DNA of 64,000 nt, from assembly GCA_022592445.1 (NCBI GenBank), contig JABYQR010000055.1, forward strand, positions 110,476-174,475. Reading direction: 5' to 3'. Shown here piece after piece: positions 36,711-47,000 of this stretch (position 1 is the stretch's first letter; every line of letters starts with the position of its first letter). The position numbers and the translations under genes are program-made. The notes beneath the pieces are model-generated. The model was not told the DNA's origin. It did no database searches and saw nothing but the letters and a program-made list of their open reading frames with translations. The stretch comes from Cytidiella melzeri (lineage: Eukaryota > Basidiomycota > Agaricomycetes > Polyporales > Irpicaceae).

Positions 36711-37166
36711 TCAGAGCGTGATGGGGGCACATCCAATGGAGATGAGACCGCCCTACAAATGATATAGTGAGTGCCTGTAATCTATCTTCTTGGTGCATGT
36801 AGTGAACACTTACAAGTGCGCTGTCTGTGCAGCACACGGGCGAGGCAGTGCACGTGCTGCCACTGCCGACGCCAACGACGCTGACGGGTGAACACCCAAT
36901 GCCGAGGAGGCCTGTGATGTCCCCGATGACGATGCCTAGCAGTCCAAGCAGGGTAGTTGCATCGGAGGAAGTGCCCTGGACACATTCGAATCGCGATCGT
37001 TAATAACATTTTGACAACCTATGTGCTCAAGGACATGGCTTACTACAAGGGTCTGCTGGCAGCACTGGATGCTCCCGGTGTCACAGCTCTGACGAGCCTG
37101 CAAGGAAGTGGGTGTGGCGACCGCAAGAAGGGGGAGAGCGAGCAGGGTGGCAACGGCGAACTTCAT
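36711..37166 (-). CDS. Class I hydrophobin
   Basis: Three exons (37047-37166, 36814-36975, 36711-36752) give 107 residues. The N-terminus is a signal peptide (MKFAVATLLALPLLAVATPT). The eight cysteines follow the hydrophobin order: C, CC (SIQCCQQ), C (LLGIGC), C (GSTC), CC (SPVCC), C (GLISIGC), ending in APITL as in basidiomycete class I members. The spacing between the third and fourth cysteines is long and hydrophobic, as expected for class I. Hydrophobins are secreted and self-assemble into amphipathic rodlet layers on aerial hyphae and fruiting bodies. Intron positions flanking the CC-rich middle exon are typical of the family. Confidence 0.93.
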
Positions 37167-38639
37167 GTTGTGTTTGTTGAGGCTGGAACGCTGAAGTAGA
37201 ACGGATTTGTTCGACTGAGGGATCTACCACCGGTGCGTAGCCCTCTTATACCTTTTCATTTGCGCGTCTCTGAACCTGAAAGCGCAGGCCTCAGTAGCCT
37301 GTATGTCCTCAGGTAAATGACATACCCACGGTATGCCGCATGAGCTGTCCTTCCATTCTATCATGTTGAACTCCGATGCGACACTTGCAAATGCGTTTGC
37401 TATGTTCTCATCCTTGTATGTAAAGTCACGAGTGATCCGAACTGCTCATGCTGACGTATGGTTGCGTTATAGAGCCGCAAGGAGGTATGTCGTTCTCAAA
37501 CGATTGACGTACTGGTATCCCTCAGGCCTCATGGATCACATTTACGACTTCAACGCCGCTACAATCCAGCCACCGTTGTTGATTGCCGCTTGCCAACTAC
37601 AATGAGGGCATTTACGCGGGCCACGAGTTGGAGGTCACGCTTTCACCTGGGCGTGATTTTGTTCCACAACACAGTACGTACACATGTCTTTTTTTCGACT
37701 CCAACAAATCCCGTGAATATGCCACGTCGCTGATGACGCAGGGCCCGGCTATAGCCTTGTGTCCCTTAGCCTTTCTGCAGCAAATAGGCTATCCTTACCC
37801 ACAACACCCTCCGTTGGACTGCGAGTCCCGCGATTGATCTAATGTTGATTGTGGCTGAATTGGACAGCTCCACGATGTCAAGCATGTCAGAGAACGGGCC
37901 CACAAGGAAGGTAGACGGTTGTCAAGATCATTTGGAATGGGCGCGCGTGGGTATGGTTGCTTCAACGTTGACGAAGACATGTAGCATGCACTGTGCCTAC
38001 GTCTTCAACCCACCTCACGGTCAAGCCTGGGCCGTCCGATTCTCAATATGCACGGCGTTTGCTCGTGGGCACTGAAAACCTTCGCGCTGTGTAGAGGTAG
38101 AAGGTTCCGAGACTCCTCCGCGGTGTGTTCGTCCCTCTTACCAGCATTTGATCCTTGAAGGTCTCGGAAGTATACAAAACAGTTCACAGCGATATCCTCC
38201 CCCTTTTGAATTTGATGGTCTTATCGCCTGCAGGACAATGGGTGCGAGATGGCCAAGATGAGGGAGAGAAGAACAATGGGATCAGGCTTCCGACGAACAG
38301 AGAGAACGTGCCAAGAGCCTTTGCTGCATATCGCGTATTGTCATACTCTAGAAACGTGCTTCATGATTCAGAAACCAGCCCTGACTCTCTTCGACATCAA
38401 ACGCACACCAATGCTAGGAAGTGTTGATTGCGCTACCTTCGTGTTGTGGACGGAGGCCTGGAATAATCTATAGCAAGCAGCCCTACAACCCTCATGTAAC
38501 GTATACTTTGTGGCCTGACAGAGCACGCATGTTATGATTGTCAGATACATTTATACTTTAAAAATGTCAAAGGTAGTTTGTTGTGCTTACGCAAGATAAA
38601 CGGTTCCATATATTGAGTAACCACACAGAGTCCAGATCA
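37167..38639. other. Intergenic, no gene recognised
   Basis: The hydrophobin promoter lies at the left end. Several plus-strand frames (37333-37605, 37583-37837, 38155-38427) do not join into a recognisable protein. They may be remains of a lost gene, but I cannot identify one. Confidence 0.4.
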
Positions 38640-40191
38640 TCACGCTAGACCACCACCTCCCATCCGAATAGTGTCCCCCACCGCACGAGTCACGTCATTC
38701 CACATTGAACCCAACAGACCGCCGCCAACTAAGGGACCGGTCGACACACCTCTAAGTCTTCGCCGTACAACCTCCGCAGCTCCAGCCGCCTCTTGCCCTG
38801 CATGTGCTAGTCTCAAATTGCGGCGATGGATACGCACAGCAAGCGAGATGGTAGGGAATACTACAAAGACGAAGAAATACGCGATCATTTTCGATTTCGT
38901 CGCGTTGCGTAGGTTTCTGTCGATATATGAGCGGACTAGAGTGAGTATCGACGGTACTCGAACCACACTCGAGCTAGATCCAGATGATGACGAGCGAGGT
39001 AGAGGCGTCACGGCTGTGGCCCGGAGCGCGACTGGACTACTTCTCTCCGAGGAATTCGCACGGCGTCTCGTGCTGATATCACGACGTGAAGTTGATCGAC
39101 TGCGGCCTACAATATTTGGAGTGACAGTCCTGGAAGTAGTCGCGGACGTGAGCAATTTTGACGAGGGCTCATTGGAAAGTGCAGATGAGGGAGTAAGGTG
39201 AGTGAGGCCGTTCAGTGACCCTTTTGTCTTATATTTGCCTTTTCCCGGTGCTGGGTGTGGTGTCTGAGGAGTGGCAGTGTGAGTCGAATTAGTCGATTCA
39301 GAGGAAGTGGATCGAGCTGGAGAAGCGGCGCGTGTAGACGCAGGTGAGAGAGACTCAATCACGGGGAGAGATGCGTCTGAAGCCTGAGTACTTCGGGTTT
39401 CTAGCGCTTCTTGTAACATGCTACGCAATGCGGTTTTCATGCCCTGCGCACGTTGTAATAGTTAGGCGCGAAGCAAGCCCCTCTTCGATTAAGGTACTCA
39501 CCTCACGTACAGATTCCTTGAGCTCGCTTTCGTAGGTCAAGAAATCCTGAGCATATTGCCATTCCTCCAGCTTTGGAAGGATATGAAGACAGTAAAGCTC
39601 GATGACTTTACTATACCCATCATGTCCATCCTTCGTAAGCTCCTGCGGTCTCCTAGCAAGCCAATCTTCGATCATGCCGCGACCAACGTCGTAACAATCT
39701 AGCTTGATGCTGGACAGTATCAACGTGGTGAGAACCTGGTGAGGGAGGAACACGGACAGTGGCTTTTGAGGGGGGTTAGAGGGCGTGAATAGCTGTAGCG
39801 AACGCAAGTGAAGCGTTGCTACGAGCGATTGGGGCGACAGGAGCTGGTTTGCCCGGAATGCCGCCGGAATCGCATCCAAATGGTCTGAAGGCGATGGTGA
39901 GCAGTAGACTGTCGTTTCGACCGTGATGCGTAAAATATCCCACTTCCGCCTGAAGGTAGCTATCTCGTCGTCTGGACTGTACGCTGGTGGATCAATGAGT
40001 GCAAAGGCGGAGGTTAGCAGCGATGAAGTCAAGGAAAAGTCGCGGTGCAGGAAGGCTTTGGCTGCCCTAGAGTAGAGGGACCGCAAAGAGGCCGCTGTTG
40101 AACTCTCTGCGGCCCTCGATAACTTGGAGTTGAGCGACAAGACTGAAGAAGAAAGCTCTTCAGAGCTCACTGTTGCAGTCGCTGTGGGCAT
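38640..40191 (-). CDS. Tail-anchored-type protein, possibly peroxin-26-like
   Basis: Two exons (39502-40191 and 38640-39443) give about 497 residues starting MPTATATVSSEELSS. The N-terminal half is helical (LRSLYSRAAKAFLHRDFSLT; YSKVIELYCLHILPKLEEWQ). A Ser/Thr-rich disordered middle follows. A single hydrophobic segment (KMIAYFFVFVVFPTISLAV) lies about 70 residues before the C-terminus. A cytosolic helical domain with one C-terminal membrane anchor is the layout of peroxins such as Pex26/Pex15, which tether the Pex1-Pex6 ATPases to peroxisomes. That assignment rests on architecture only and is tentative. Confidence 0.6.
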
Positions 40192-40377
40192 TTTCGGTTG
40201 AGGATTCGACAATATGAAGGTAAGCAGCGCAAAGCAGGACGTGAGTTGGTCGACTCGCTTACCCGGACTCGGAAAACAAGTGTAATTCACGTGCCAGTCC
40301 AGAAATGGAAGGTGGGCGGCTTCCCGATGTATCTCACCCGTCCATGGTCAATCAAGTTTTGTATTCACTGTTGAGGC

Positions 40378-40452
40378 GTCCACGCACCACGGCTCCAGAA
40401 GAGGCTGAATCTGTTGAGTCGGCAGAAGGGCTTATAGTATGATTGATTGTGA
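40378..40452 (-). pseudogene. MACPF gene fragment beside the Copia insertion
   Basis: About 75 bp here match, with scattered changes and in the same orientation, the MACPF exon of the pseudogene at about 2686-2760 (the CCACGG-TTCAGAAG-CTGAATCTGTTGAG stretch). The fragment ends ten bases before the 5' LTR. It is a relic of a fourth MACPF copy. Confidence 0.6.
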
Positions 40453-40457
40453 ACTAC

Positions 40458-40462
40458 AAACG
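40458..40462. repeat. Target-site duplication, left (AAACG)
   Basis: The five bases AAACG precede the 5' LTR and recur directly after the 3' LTR at 49029-49033. Five-base duplications are usual for Ty1/Copia integration. Confidence 0.85.
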
Positions 40463-41011
40463 TGTTACAACTATATATAATATAATATGATATGATATGT
40501 AGTTACCCACGCCTTATTACAAGGACGCTTTAGGTAGCAGAGTTCCCACAGTCTTAGTATGGGAATTATGCAGCCGTATATGGAAACTCTAGTAGTAACC
40601 ATCACATTAGCTGAGACGTACAGATATGGGTTGTAGTAATACTATACATATATGTACGCCTGTGTTCTAGTAGCATAGGAAATGACATGGAAAGCACGTA
40701 TGACTCCAGAGGATGCCTAAAGCATACATCTGAGGACAAGTACTAGCATGAGTCATTTACTCATTATGTACGCCTCTGGTACAAGTGCTGAGCCTAGTCA
40801 TACAATGAGTCATGCATGCATAGCATGAGTCATGCATGAGTCATGCACTTAGTAATACAGTAGAATAGCTGAAGTAGACATGTATAGTAGTCGCTTACAT
40901 AAGTAGATACAGACATGTATATAAGCAGAGCTGCTGAAGCAGCAAGAAAAATAAGACTCATCTTCGAAGCTTAACAGCCTCTACCCCTCGCACACATATT
41001 CCACTTTGTTA
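40463..41011 (+). repeat. 5' LTR of the Copia element (549 bp)
   Basis: It begins TGTTACAACT and ends CTTTGTTA, so the termini are TG...TA rather than TG...CA. It contains four TGAGTCA boxes (40749, 40806, 40826, 40837), a TATA box (TATATAAG near 40916) and a GCTGCTGAAGCAGC hairpin just downstream of it. The 3' copy is 547 bp and differs at one base near the start and by a 2-base net indel around 40505-40512. Confidence 0.93.
40749..40843. promoter_or_regulatory. Cluster of four TGAGTCA (AP-1/Gcn4-type) sites in U3
   Basis: TGAGTCA occurs at 40749-40755, 40806-40812, 40826-40832 and 40837-40843, the last three within 38 bp and separated by ATGCATGC-type spacers. The same four are kept in the 3' LTR at 48766, 48823, 48843 and 48854. 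TGAGTCA is the consensus target of fungal bZIP factors such as Gcn4. They lie about 75-165 bp upstream of the TATA box, the right place for activator sites. Confidence 0.65.
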
Positions 41012-41027
41012 GGTTATGAGCCCCGGC
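41012..41027 (+). other. Primer-binding site matching an internal half of initiator tRNA-Met
   Basis: The 16 bases directly after the 5' LTR are GGTTATGAGCCCCGGC. Their reverse complement contains GGGCTCATAACC, the anticodon stem-loop of eukaryotic initiator tRNA (anticodon CAT). It does not match the usual tRNA 3' end. Priming by a tRNA half cut in the anticodon loop is known for Drosophila copia and yeast Ty5. Confidence 0.75.
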
Positions 41028-41807
41028 TTTTAGCTTAACTACATCCACACTCTCAACGACATCCATCAACCAGTATCCCCCAAGCTTTCTTATAAGTAAG
41101 TTTCTCTACTTTACTTTGTTTGGCCACATAGTAGTAGTAGAGTTGTACTGGTTGACTGCCTCAGCTTCGAATACAATATTCCCAACTGATTTTCTACAGC
41201 TGATTCCCTCACCTACTTGCCCCTTGCGTACGCACTCCCAACCCAGCTGAATACTTAAGCCACCCTTGGTGGTTCTCGACTTTAACGAGTCGTGCATTAC
41301 GCGGAATCTGCCTAACACGCAGTGTAAAATCCGGTGGTGGAGGAACAAGCTCCCACTTGTACAAGTGGTAGATCGGCGGAGTAGTACAATAGGAGGGTAG
41401 TGTTGAGTGGCACTCTAAGCTCGTGACTTAGAGGCCTAGGACCTTTGTGTTGGCGCACGTCAGTCAGTCCTGGAATTAGAAATCGCCGCTTTTTGTAGCT
41501 GTAGAATTTCTTGAGGCATGTCGTCCACTTTTACTTTTGGTATCACGGAGATTGTGGACTCTCCTATACTTCGTGGTGTTTCTTACATGCGCCATTATGT
41601 TTTCGTCGTATCATACCGACTGGTAGAAGTCGAAGTTGCAAGTGGTCATACTCATCTTGAATCACTTGTGGAAAACTTTTACTCACATTCGACTTTTCCA
41701 TTAGCAATCCCCAGGACTTTCTCAAGGAAAGTGTTGTGGATTGAATACGACGACATAAATCTTATACTTTCAATTCTTTCTTCCAGACCATTATATTTTT
41801 TTTGAAG

Positions 41808-43220
41808 ATGCCGAACAACTCTCGCCGTACTTCCCGTCGCGTCAATGCCTGCTTCGCTCCCCACTCTCCCAATGATCCCTACCGCGTCCATGATTACACT
41901 CGGTTTGACTGTATGGGTCACCCCATCGTTATGGAGATAAGGAGTTCAGCAACTCCCATCTCTATCCGTATGAGTCAAACCGATGCTCAGGATGCCAGGA
42001 TCAATGTCAACTACGTTGACAGGGACGGAGTTCGGCGCATGGAATCGATGGAGTATAGTCTTCTTGGTTGTCATGGCTGGGATAGATTTAGGCAGAGTGA
42101 CAGGCAAAGGCACCTCCGAGAGGTTAATCGCATCATTGATGAAGCCAATCGTGAGGCGGAATTGGATTTATACAGACGAAGGCCTTGTAACGTCAGTGCG
42201 GAAATCAGGGCGCATCAAACCCAAACTTCTTCCACGGTTAATGCTGCACCTCCGCGCCGATCTGCGTCGCCGTCGCACCCTCATCGTCATCGTCATCCTA
42301 CTCCAATGCCACCGCCTTTTGTGAGTGCAGGATTATTGCTTTGGGACATGGTTGCCCAAGCATTAAATAATTTTGCATCTCCACAGACTTCTTCTACAAT
42401 GGTCAATCCGCCTACACCGGTCATTCCGGATATCGTTGATGGTATGAACGGTTTAAATATCAGTTCACCAGTTTCTCATGATTCTTCAGAACCAGTAGTC
42501 CAGGCCGCTTCAGCTGCCGAGCCTACTCCGGTTCCGTCCTCCACTACTCAGGAGGAGGGACAGGTTGAAGATTCATGGCCAACGGTATACGCTCCCCAAC
42601 CAGTCATTCCCACCTTCTCTTTCGACGACTGGGTCCATGTCGATCGTACCGACACCAGGCCGGCTTCGCCCGTCTACGCGTGTGGTATGGTTTACGGCGT
42701 GGATGGACCAAAGGGGGAGGTTTTCAGGCCGGAGCAAGTTTGTTCCATCCTCGCCATGCAACACGTCAACCATCCCAACTATACGCCCAATGAGCTGGTC
42801 TTACGCTCTAGGGGACTGGTTGATACAATGGTCGTTAGCATGGGCAACAAATGCGAGCACTATCGTGAGATGGTCGAGGAGTTGGAGGAATTTGCAAAGT
42901 CCCAGCAGATCAAGGAAATCACAGCCTGTGCCAGGATCTACCTCACGCTCAAGAGGGGACAGTGGCCGGACTGCGATAATATCTGGAATACGTACTTTAT
43001 CTCAGTTGCAGACTTTCACACAGCGATGGAGGTCTTCAATGGTCGTGATCATCTTAGCTATCACCAGCTGGTCTGGCTGACTCAGAGAGGTATGGAGAAG
43101 AAGGAAGACTGGATGAGCATCTTTCATAGGGAGGAAGAGTTCAAAGGTAAAATGAAGGAGGTGAAGATCGAGCCCGCTGCGCTCGAGCCTTCTTTAGAGC
43201 CTGGATCGTCTTCTCTTTGA
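41808..43220 (+). CDS. Copia-borne ORF of unknown function, 470 residues
   Basis: A long intact frame lies between the primer-binding site and gag, in the position where Copia elements normally have only a leader. It starts MPNNSRRTSRRVNACFAPHS, a basic N-terminus. A conserved-looking first domain (to about residue 135) includes YTRFDCMGHPIVMEIRSSAT and SLLGCHGWDRFRQSDRQRHL. A His/Pro-rich linker (SPSHPHRHRHPTPMPPP) and an acidic/Pro region follow. The second compact domain (about residues 265-450) includes FDDWVHVDRTDTRPASPVYA and IYLTLKRGQWPDCDNIWNTY. There is no zinc knuckle, protease, or membrane segment, and I recognise no family. It is intact while pol is broken. It could be a captured host gene or an accessory retro-element protein; function is unknown. 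Confidence 0.8.
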   Translation: MPNNSRRTSRRVNACFAPHSPNDPYRVHDYTRFDCMGHPIVMEIRSSATPISIRMSQTDAQDARINVNYVDRDGVRRMESMEYSLLGCHGWDRFRQSDRQRHLREVNRIIDEANREAELDLYRRRPCNVSAEIRAHQTQTSSTVNAAPPRRSASPSHPHRHRHPTPMPPPFVSAGLLLWDMVAQALNNFASPQTSSTMVNPPTPVIPDIVDGMNGLNISSPVSHDSSEPVVQAASAAEPTPVPSSTTQEEGQVEDSWPTVYAPQPVIPTFSFDDWVHVDRTDTRPASPVYACGMVYGVDGPKGEVFRPEQVCSILAMQHVNHPNYTPNELVLRSRGLVDTMVVSMGNKCEHYREMVEELEEFAKSQQIKEITACARIYLTLKRGQWPDCDNIWNTYFISVADFHTAMEVFNGRDHLSYHQLVWLTQRGMEKKEDWMSIFHREEEFKGKMKEVKIEPAALEPSLEPGSSSL

Positions 43221-43435
43221 ACAGACTCTCTGCGAATCGAACTATACCGCGCACTGTATACTATAAAATATCGCGATGTGTACCTAGTATACTTTTACAA
43301 ACGGTCATTTTCATTAGCGTAGTCCGTAGTGTACTTGTATACTTTCTCTATCTCTCTCTTGTTCTGCTTCAAGTCACGACCATCACGTAGCGCATTCTGA
43401 CAAACTTTTATGACTTTTCTTTACTTAGTTTGTAA

Positions 43436-44003
43436 CGTTGTACTCTGGCTTCATTAGCGTGTACGAATTCCGAATTACACCTCTTTGACTCAGAGAACTT
43501 TTGTGACGTCGATAGTGTTGCAAGACCCTGTGAAACACAACCGTGCCCTAACCGCTATGAATATTCGTTTGAAGCAGATTTAAACGAAGTTTATAGAATT
43601 ATTGCATTGGTAACACAGGACCGATATCTTGAACCTTTTGAACATCAGAAAGAACTCATTGAAGGTTACATAGGATCTGTACCGCATCTTGACGTACCTG
43701 CTTTAGTCACTGCATACTTTCAAGACTTAGCAAATCGTCGAGAATCAGAACCACAGAACAACAAACCAGAAGTAGTAATAGATCAGAACCATCAGAGATC
43801 ATCACAGGCACAACTTACATTGGTGACACATCCAATCAATCTCTAGATAAGAACTCAGATTCGGAGAAAATACCGAAGTCGAAGATCTTCTAGAAGAAAC
43901 TTCTAAACAGACGTCATCACCTGTAATTGCACCTGTAGTACCTCATATCTCTGAAGTGTACATTCCGTACTACGACTTGATCCTTGATTGCTTTTGGTTA
44001 TAA
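43436..44003 (+). pseudogene. Second small Copia-borne frame, broken by shifts, ending in TAATG with gag
   Basis: An open frame runs from 43436 to 43845 without an ATG (it includes YRIIALVTQDRYLEPFEHQK and VPALVTAYFQDLANRRESEP). Reading continues plausibly in two successive -1 frames to a TAA at 44001-44003 (residues EVEDLLEETSKQTSSP and VYIPYYDLILDCFWL). The second shift falls at an A-run (43867-43870). The final TAA overlaps the gag ATG by one base (TAATG). Product and function are not recognised. It might be one protein of about 190 residues before the lesions, or a noncoding leader with chance frames. Confidence 0.45.
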
Positions 44004-47000
44004 TGGCTGAACCAGGAAAGATTAGCGGTAGTCAAATGATCGTCTTTGACGGTTCAAACTACAAGAAATGGTCCACCGCTATGATTGGCTTGTTCAGATA
44101 TTCAAACACTTGGTTAATCGTGAATGGAACCGAAAAGAAACCTACCTTACCTGCAGCAGCTACCAGTTCAGGTTCTGGTACGACTACTGCACCTCCTGAC
44201 ACTTCTGATGAGAAGAAGGAACTTAAGGATTGGGAAATTCGGAACCAACGCGCTTTAGCTTATTTCAATATTTACCTTGACATTACTTTGCAATCCTATC
44301 TTGAAGGACAGGATTTGGCCTCCGAAGTGTGGAAGAAATTGAAAACAGATTTTGAGAAGACATCAGTCTTAGCAAGCTCTGTTGCGTTCAGAAACCTACT
44401 TAGCTCAACTTTTGATGAGTCTAAGGATATGAACGTACAAATTCAAGGCTTCCGTACTAAGATTGGAGATACCAAAGTTGCTGGGTTAGACCTTGATGAT
44501 CAAATTAAAGTTCATATTCTTTTGTGGGCTTTACCAACGTCATATGAAACCGCCATTTCTGCATACATTGGCACTGTTGCAAAACCCGAAGAAATTAAGT
44601 TTGACACGCTCATCCCCAAGATACTTGCGGAAGAGTTACGTCGAAAGGGTTCAAACAGTGAAAATGCGAATCGGATTACGCAGACCACGCGTTTACCGAA
44701 GGAAAAATGCAAGAAGTGTGGGCTTTCTAACCATACTACGAGTCAGCACTGGGATAAAGGGAAACCTAACCAGAACAAGTCTCGCGGTAATGGAAATAAT
44801 CAGCAAGGATCTTCTACCAACAACAAGCAGGGTAACAAGGAGAATAAAGGAAAGAAAGGAGGACAACGAAAGAAGTCCAAAGGCAAAGGCAAAGACAAAG
44901 CGACTGTAAATAATCTTCAAGTAGATACCAAACCTGTCTTCGAGCACGATAATGAAATCATCAACGTTTCTCTGTATTCCACGTGTGAGACTGAAAGCGT
45001 TGAATGGCTCATCGACAGTGGTGCTACTAGTCACATTACCAATGAAATTGACGACTTTATCTCGTATCAACCAGCAACGGTAGCAGGTACATGCTCTGTA
45101 GCAGGTAAAGATATGACTGTCAAAATATTGGGAAAAGGAACGGTTGTACTTGACACGATCCTTGTGAAAGATAAAATACATCGCACAACTTTGAACAATG
45201 TCCTCTATATACCAGATGCGACTACAAGATTCTTTTCTCCTTCTAGAGCACTGCAACAAGGATGCACCAGCAGTGTTACATCGAAAGGATGGACAATTTA
45301 TAATGAAGGAAAAGAGATTATAAATGGTCAACCTGATCATGCCGGACTTTATTGGATTAAAGGACGTCTAGTCAGGAAGATAGACTCAATTAATAAAGTT
45401 AGTCGTAATGATTATACGTTGTGGCATAATCGACTAGGACACCCAGGGAATAAGATTGTCGAAAATCTTCACAAAGGAACAAAGGGATTAAAAGAAAAGA
45501 TTCCTATTCCATCGACAATTTCTCCTTGTCACGGATGTCAAGTTGGAAAAGGAAAGAGACAACCATTTCCACCATCTATGTCGAGAGCTACAGAAGTCCT
45601 TGAATTAACTCATTCCGATCTCATTGAATATTCTACAACTTCTATTGATGGTTACAAATACGGTATGACTTGTCTTGATGATGCTTCTAGTCATGGGATG
45701 CTCTATTATCTCAAGCACAAAGATGAAGCGTTCACAAGATTCAAAGAATACAAGTCATGGGCCGAAAACCAAACAGGAAAGAAGATGAAGAAGTTCAGAT
45801 GTGATGGTGGAACAGAGTTCATTAATAATGAGTTCAAGGATTATCTGAAGGAACACGGAATAGAATTACAAATGTCTGTACCGTATACTCCACAACAAAA
45901 TGGTAGAGCTGAGCGATGGCAACAGACCATAAAATATAAAGCCGAAGCATTGCGTCAGCAAGCTGGGTTATCAAATGGTTTCTGGAAGCTTACTTGCGAA
46001 GCAGCGGTATATTTAAATAACCGTCTACCTAATGTACGATTAAACTGGCAGACACCTATAGAGAGTTTTCTGGGTATAAAACCAGATATCTCAATGCTTC
46101 GTGTATTTGGATGTCGTGCATACGTCCACGTACCGATCAAGAGTCGTCAGAACAAGTTGTCACCAAAAGCAACTCCTATGATATTCGTTGGATATGAACC
46201 GGGTGTAAAGGGTTACCGGTTCTGGGATAAACAGCGAATCGTCATTGCTCGCGATGCAGTATTTGACGAGACTCATTTCCCGTATCGTAAAGATATTACT
46301 CCTTCCAAACAACCTTTAGTCGGCGATAACAGTGATAATAACACTGTTCCTCCACACGATAATTTTTCACCTTTTGAAGAGAATGATGAACAAGGTCACC
46401 AAGATTCTGATGATGGAGATGATGATCATCCAGAGCACCAAGCACCTACTCATCCTTCTCGACAACAGCAGCAATTCCCTTCAGCTCCGGTTCTTGACAA
46501 AGAACCACAACCACAAATCAAACGAGGACCTAAGCCTAAACCACCTTTGCCACCACCTATCAACCAGAACAAACGTTCAACTGCTGGAAAAATCCTAAAC
46601 TTTCCATGCGGCCGGTGGATATGCAGAAAGCTTTAGAAAAGCAAGTGGCTAAGGACAAAAAGGAAGAACAAAATGAGCTTCGTTTGAGAGCTGATGGAAC
46701 TCGAGAATACGCGCGAGATCTCCGGTTGCAGGGCCATCCAGATTACGGATACCTTTGCGATCAGGAACGTCATCACGTCAACCCTCGAGATCACCTTCCG
46801 TTGAACCGGGTCCAGAACATCAAACTCTATCAGGAGGCTTAACTGATGATGATGATTCTGCAGAAATTGATGACGAGACTCTTAATTCAATTACTGCTTA
46901 TTCAATCAATGAATATCCACAGACGTGGAAGCAGGCAATGAAAAGAGATGATCGGGATCAATGGTTTGCTGCTGCACAAGACGAAATTGATTCTCAAATG

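Noticed and set aside
40800..40850. Short repeated ATGAGTCATGC units in the LTR looking like a small repeat array
   Set aside because: They are 7-base motifs with irregular spacing inside an LTR and lack the repeat-spacer regularity of CRISPR. The host is a eukaryote.
41090..43430. Possible intron removing the Copia extra ORF, from GTAAGT near 41096 to TTACTTAG at 43428
   Set aside because: The splice signals look good, but the frame after that acceptor meets a stop at once and no ATG is supplied by the leader. Kept only as a test to run.
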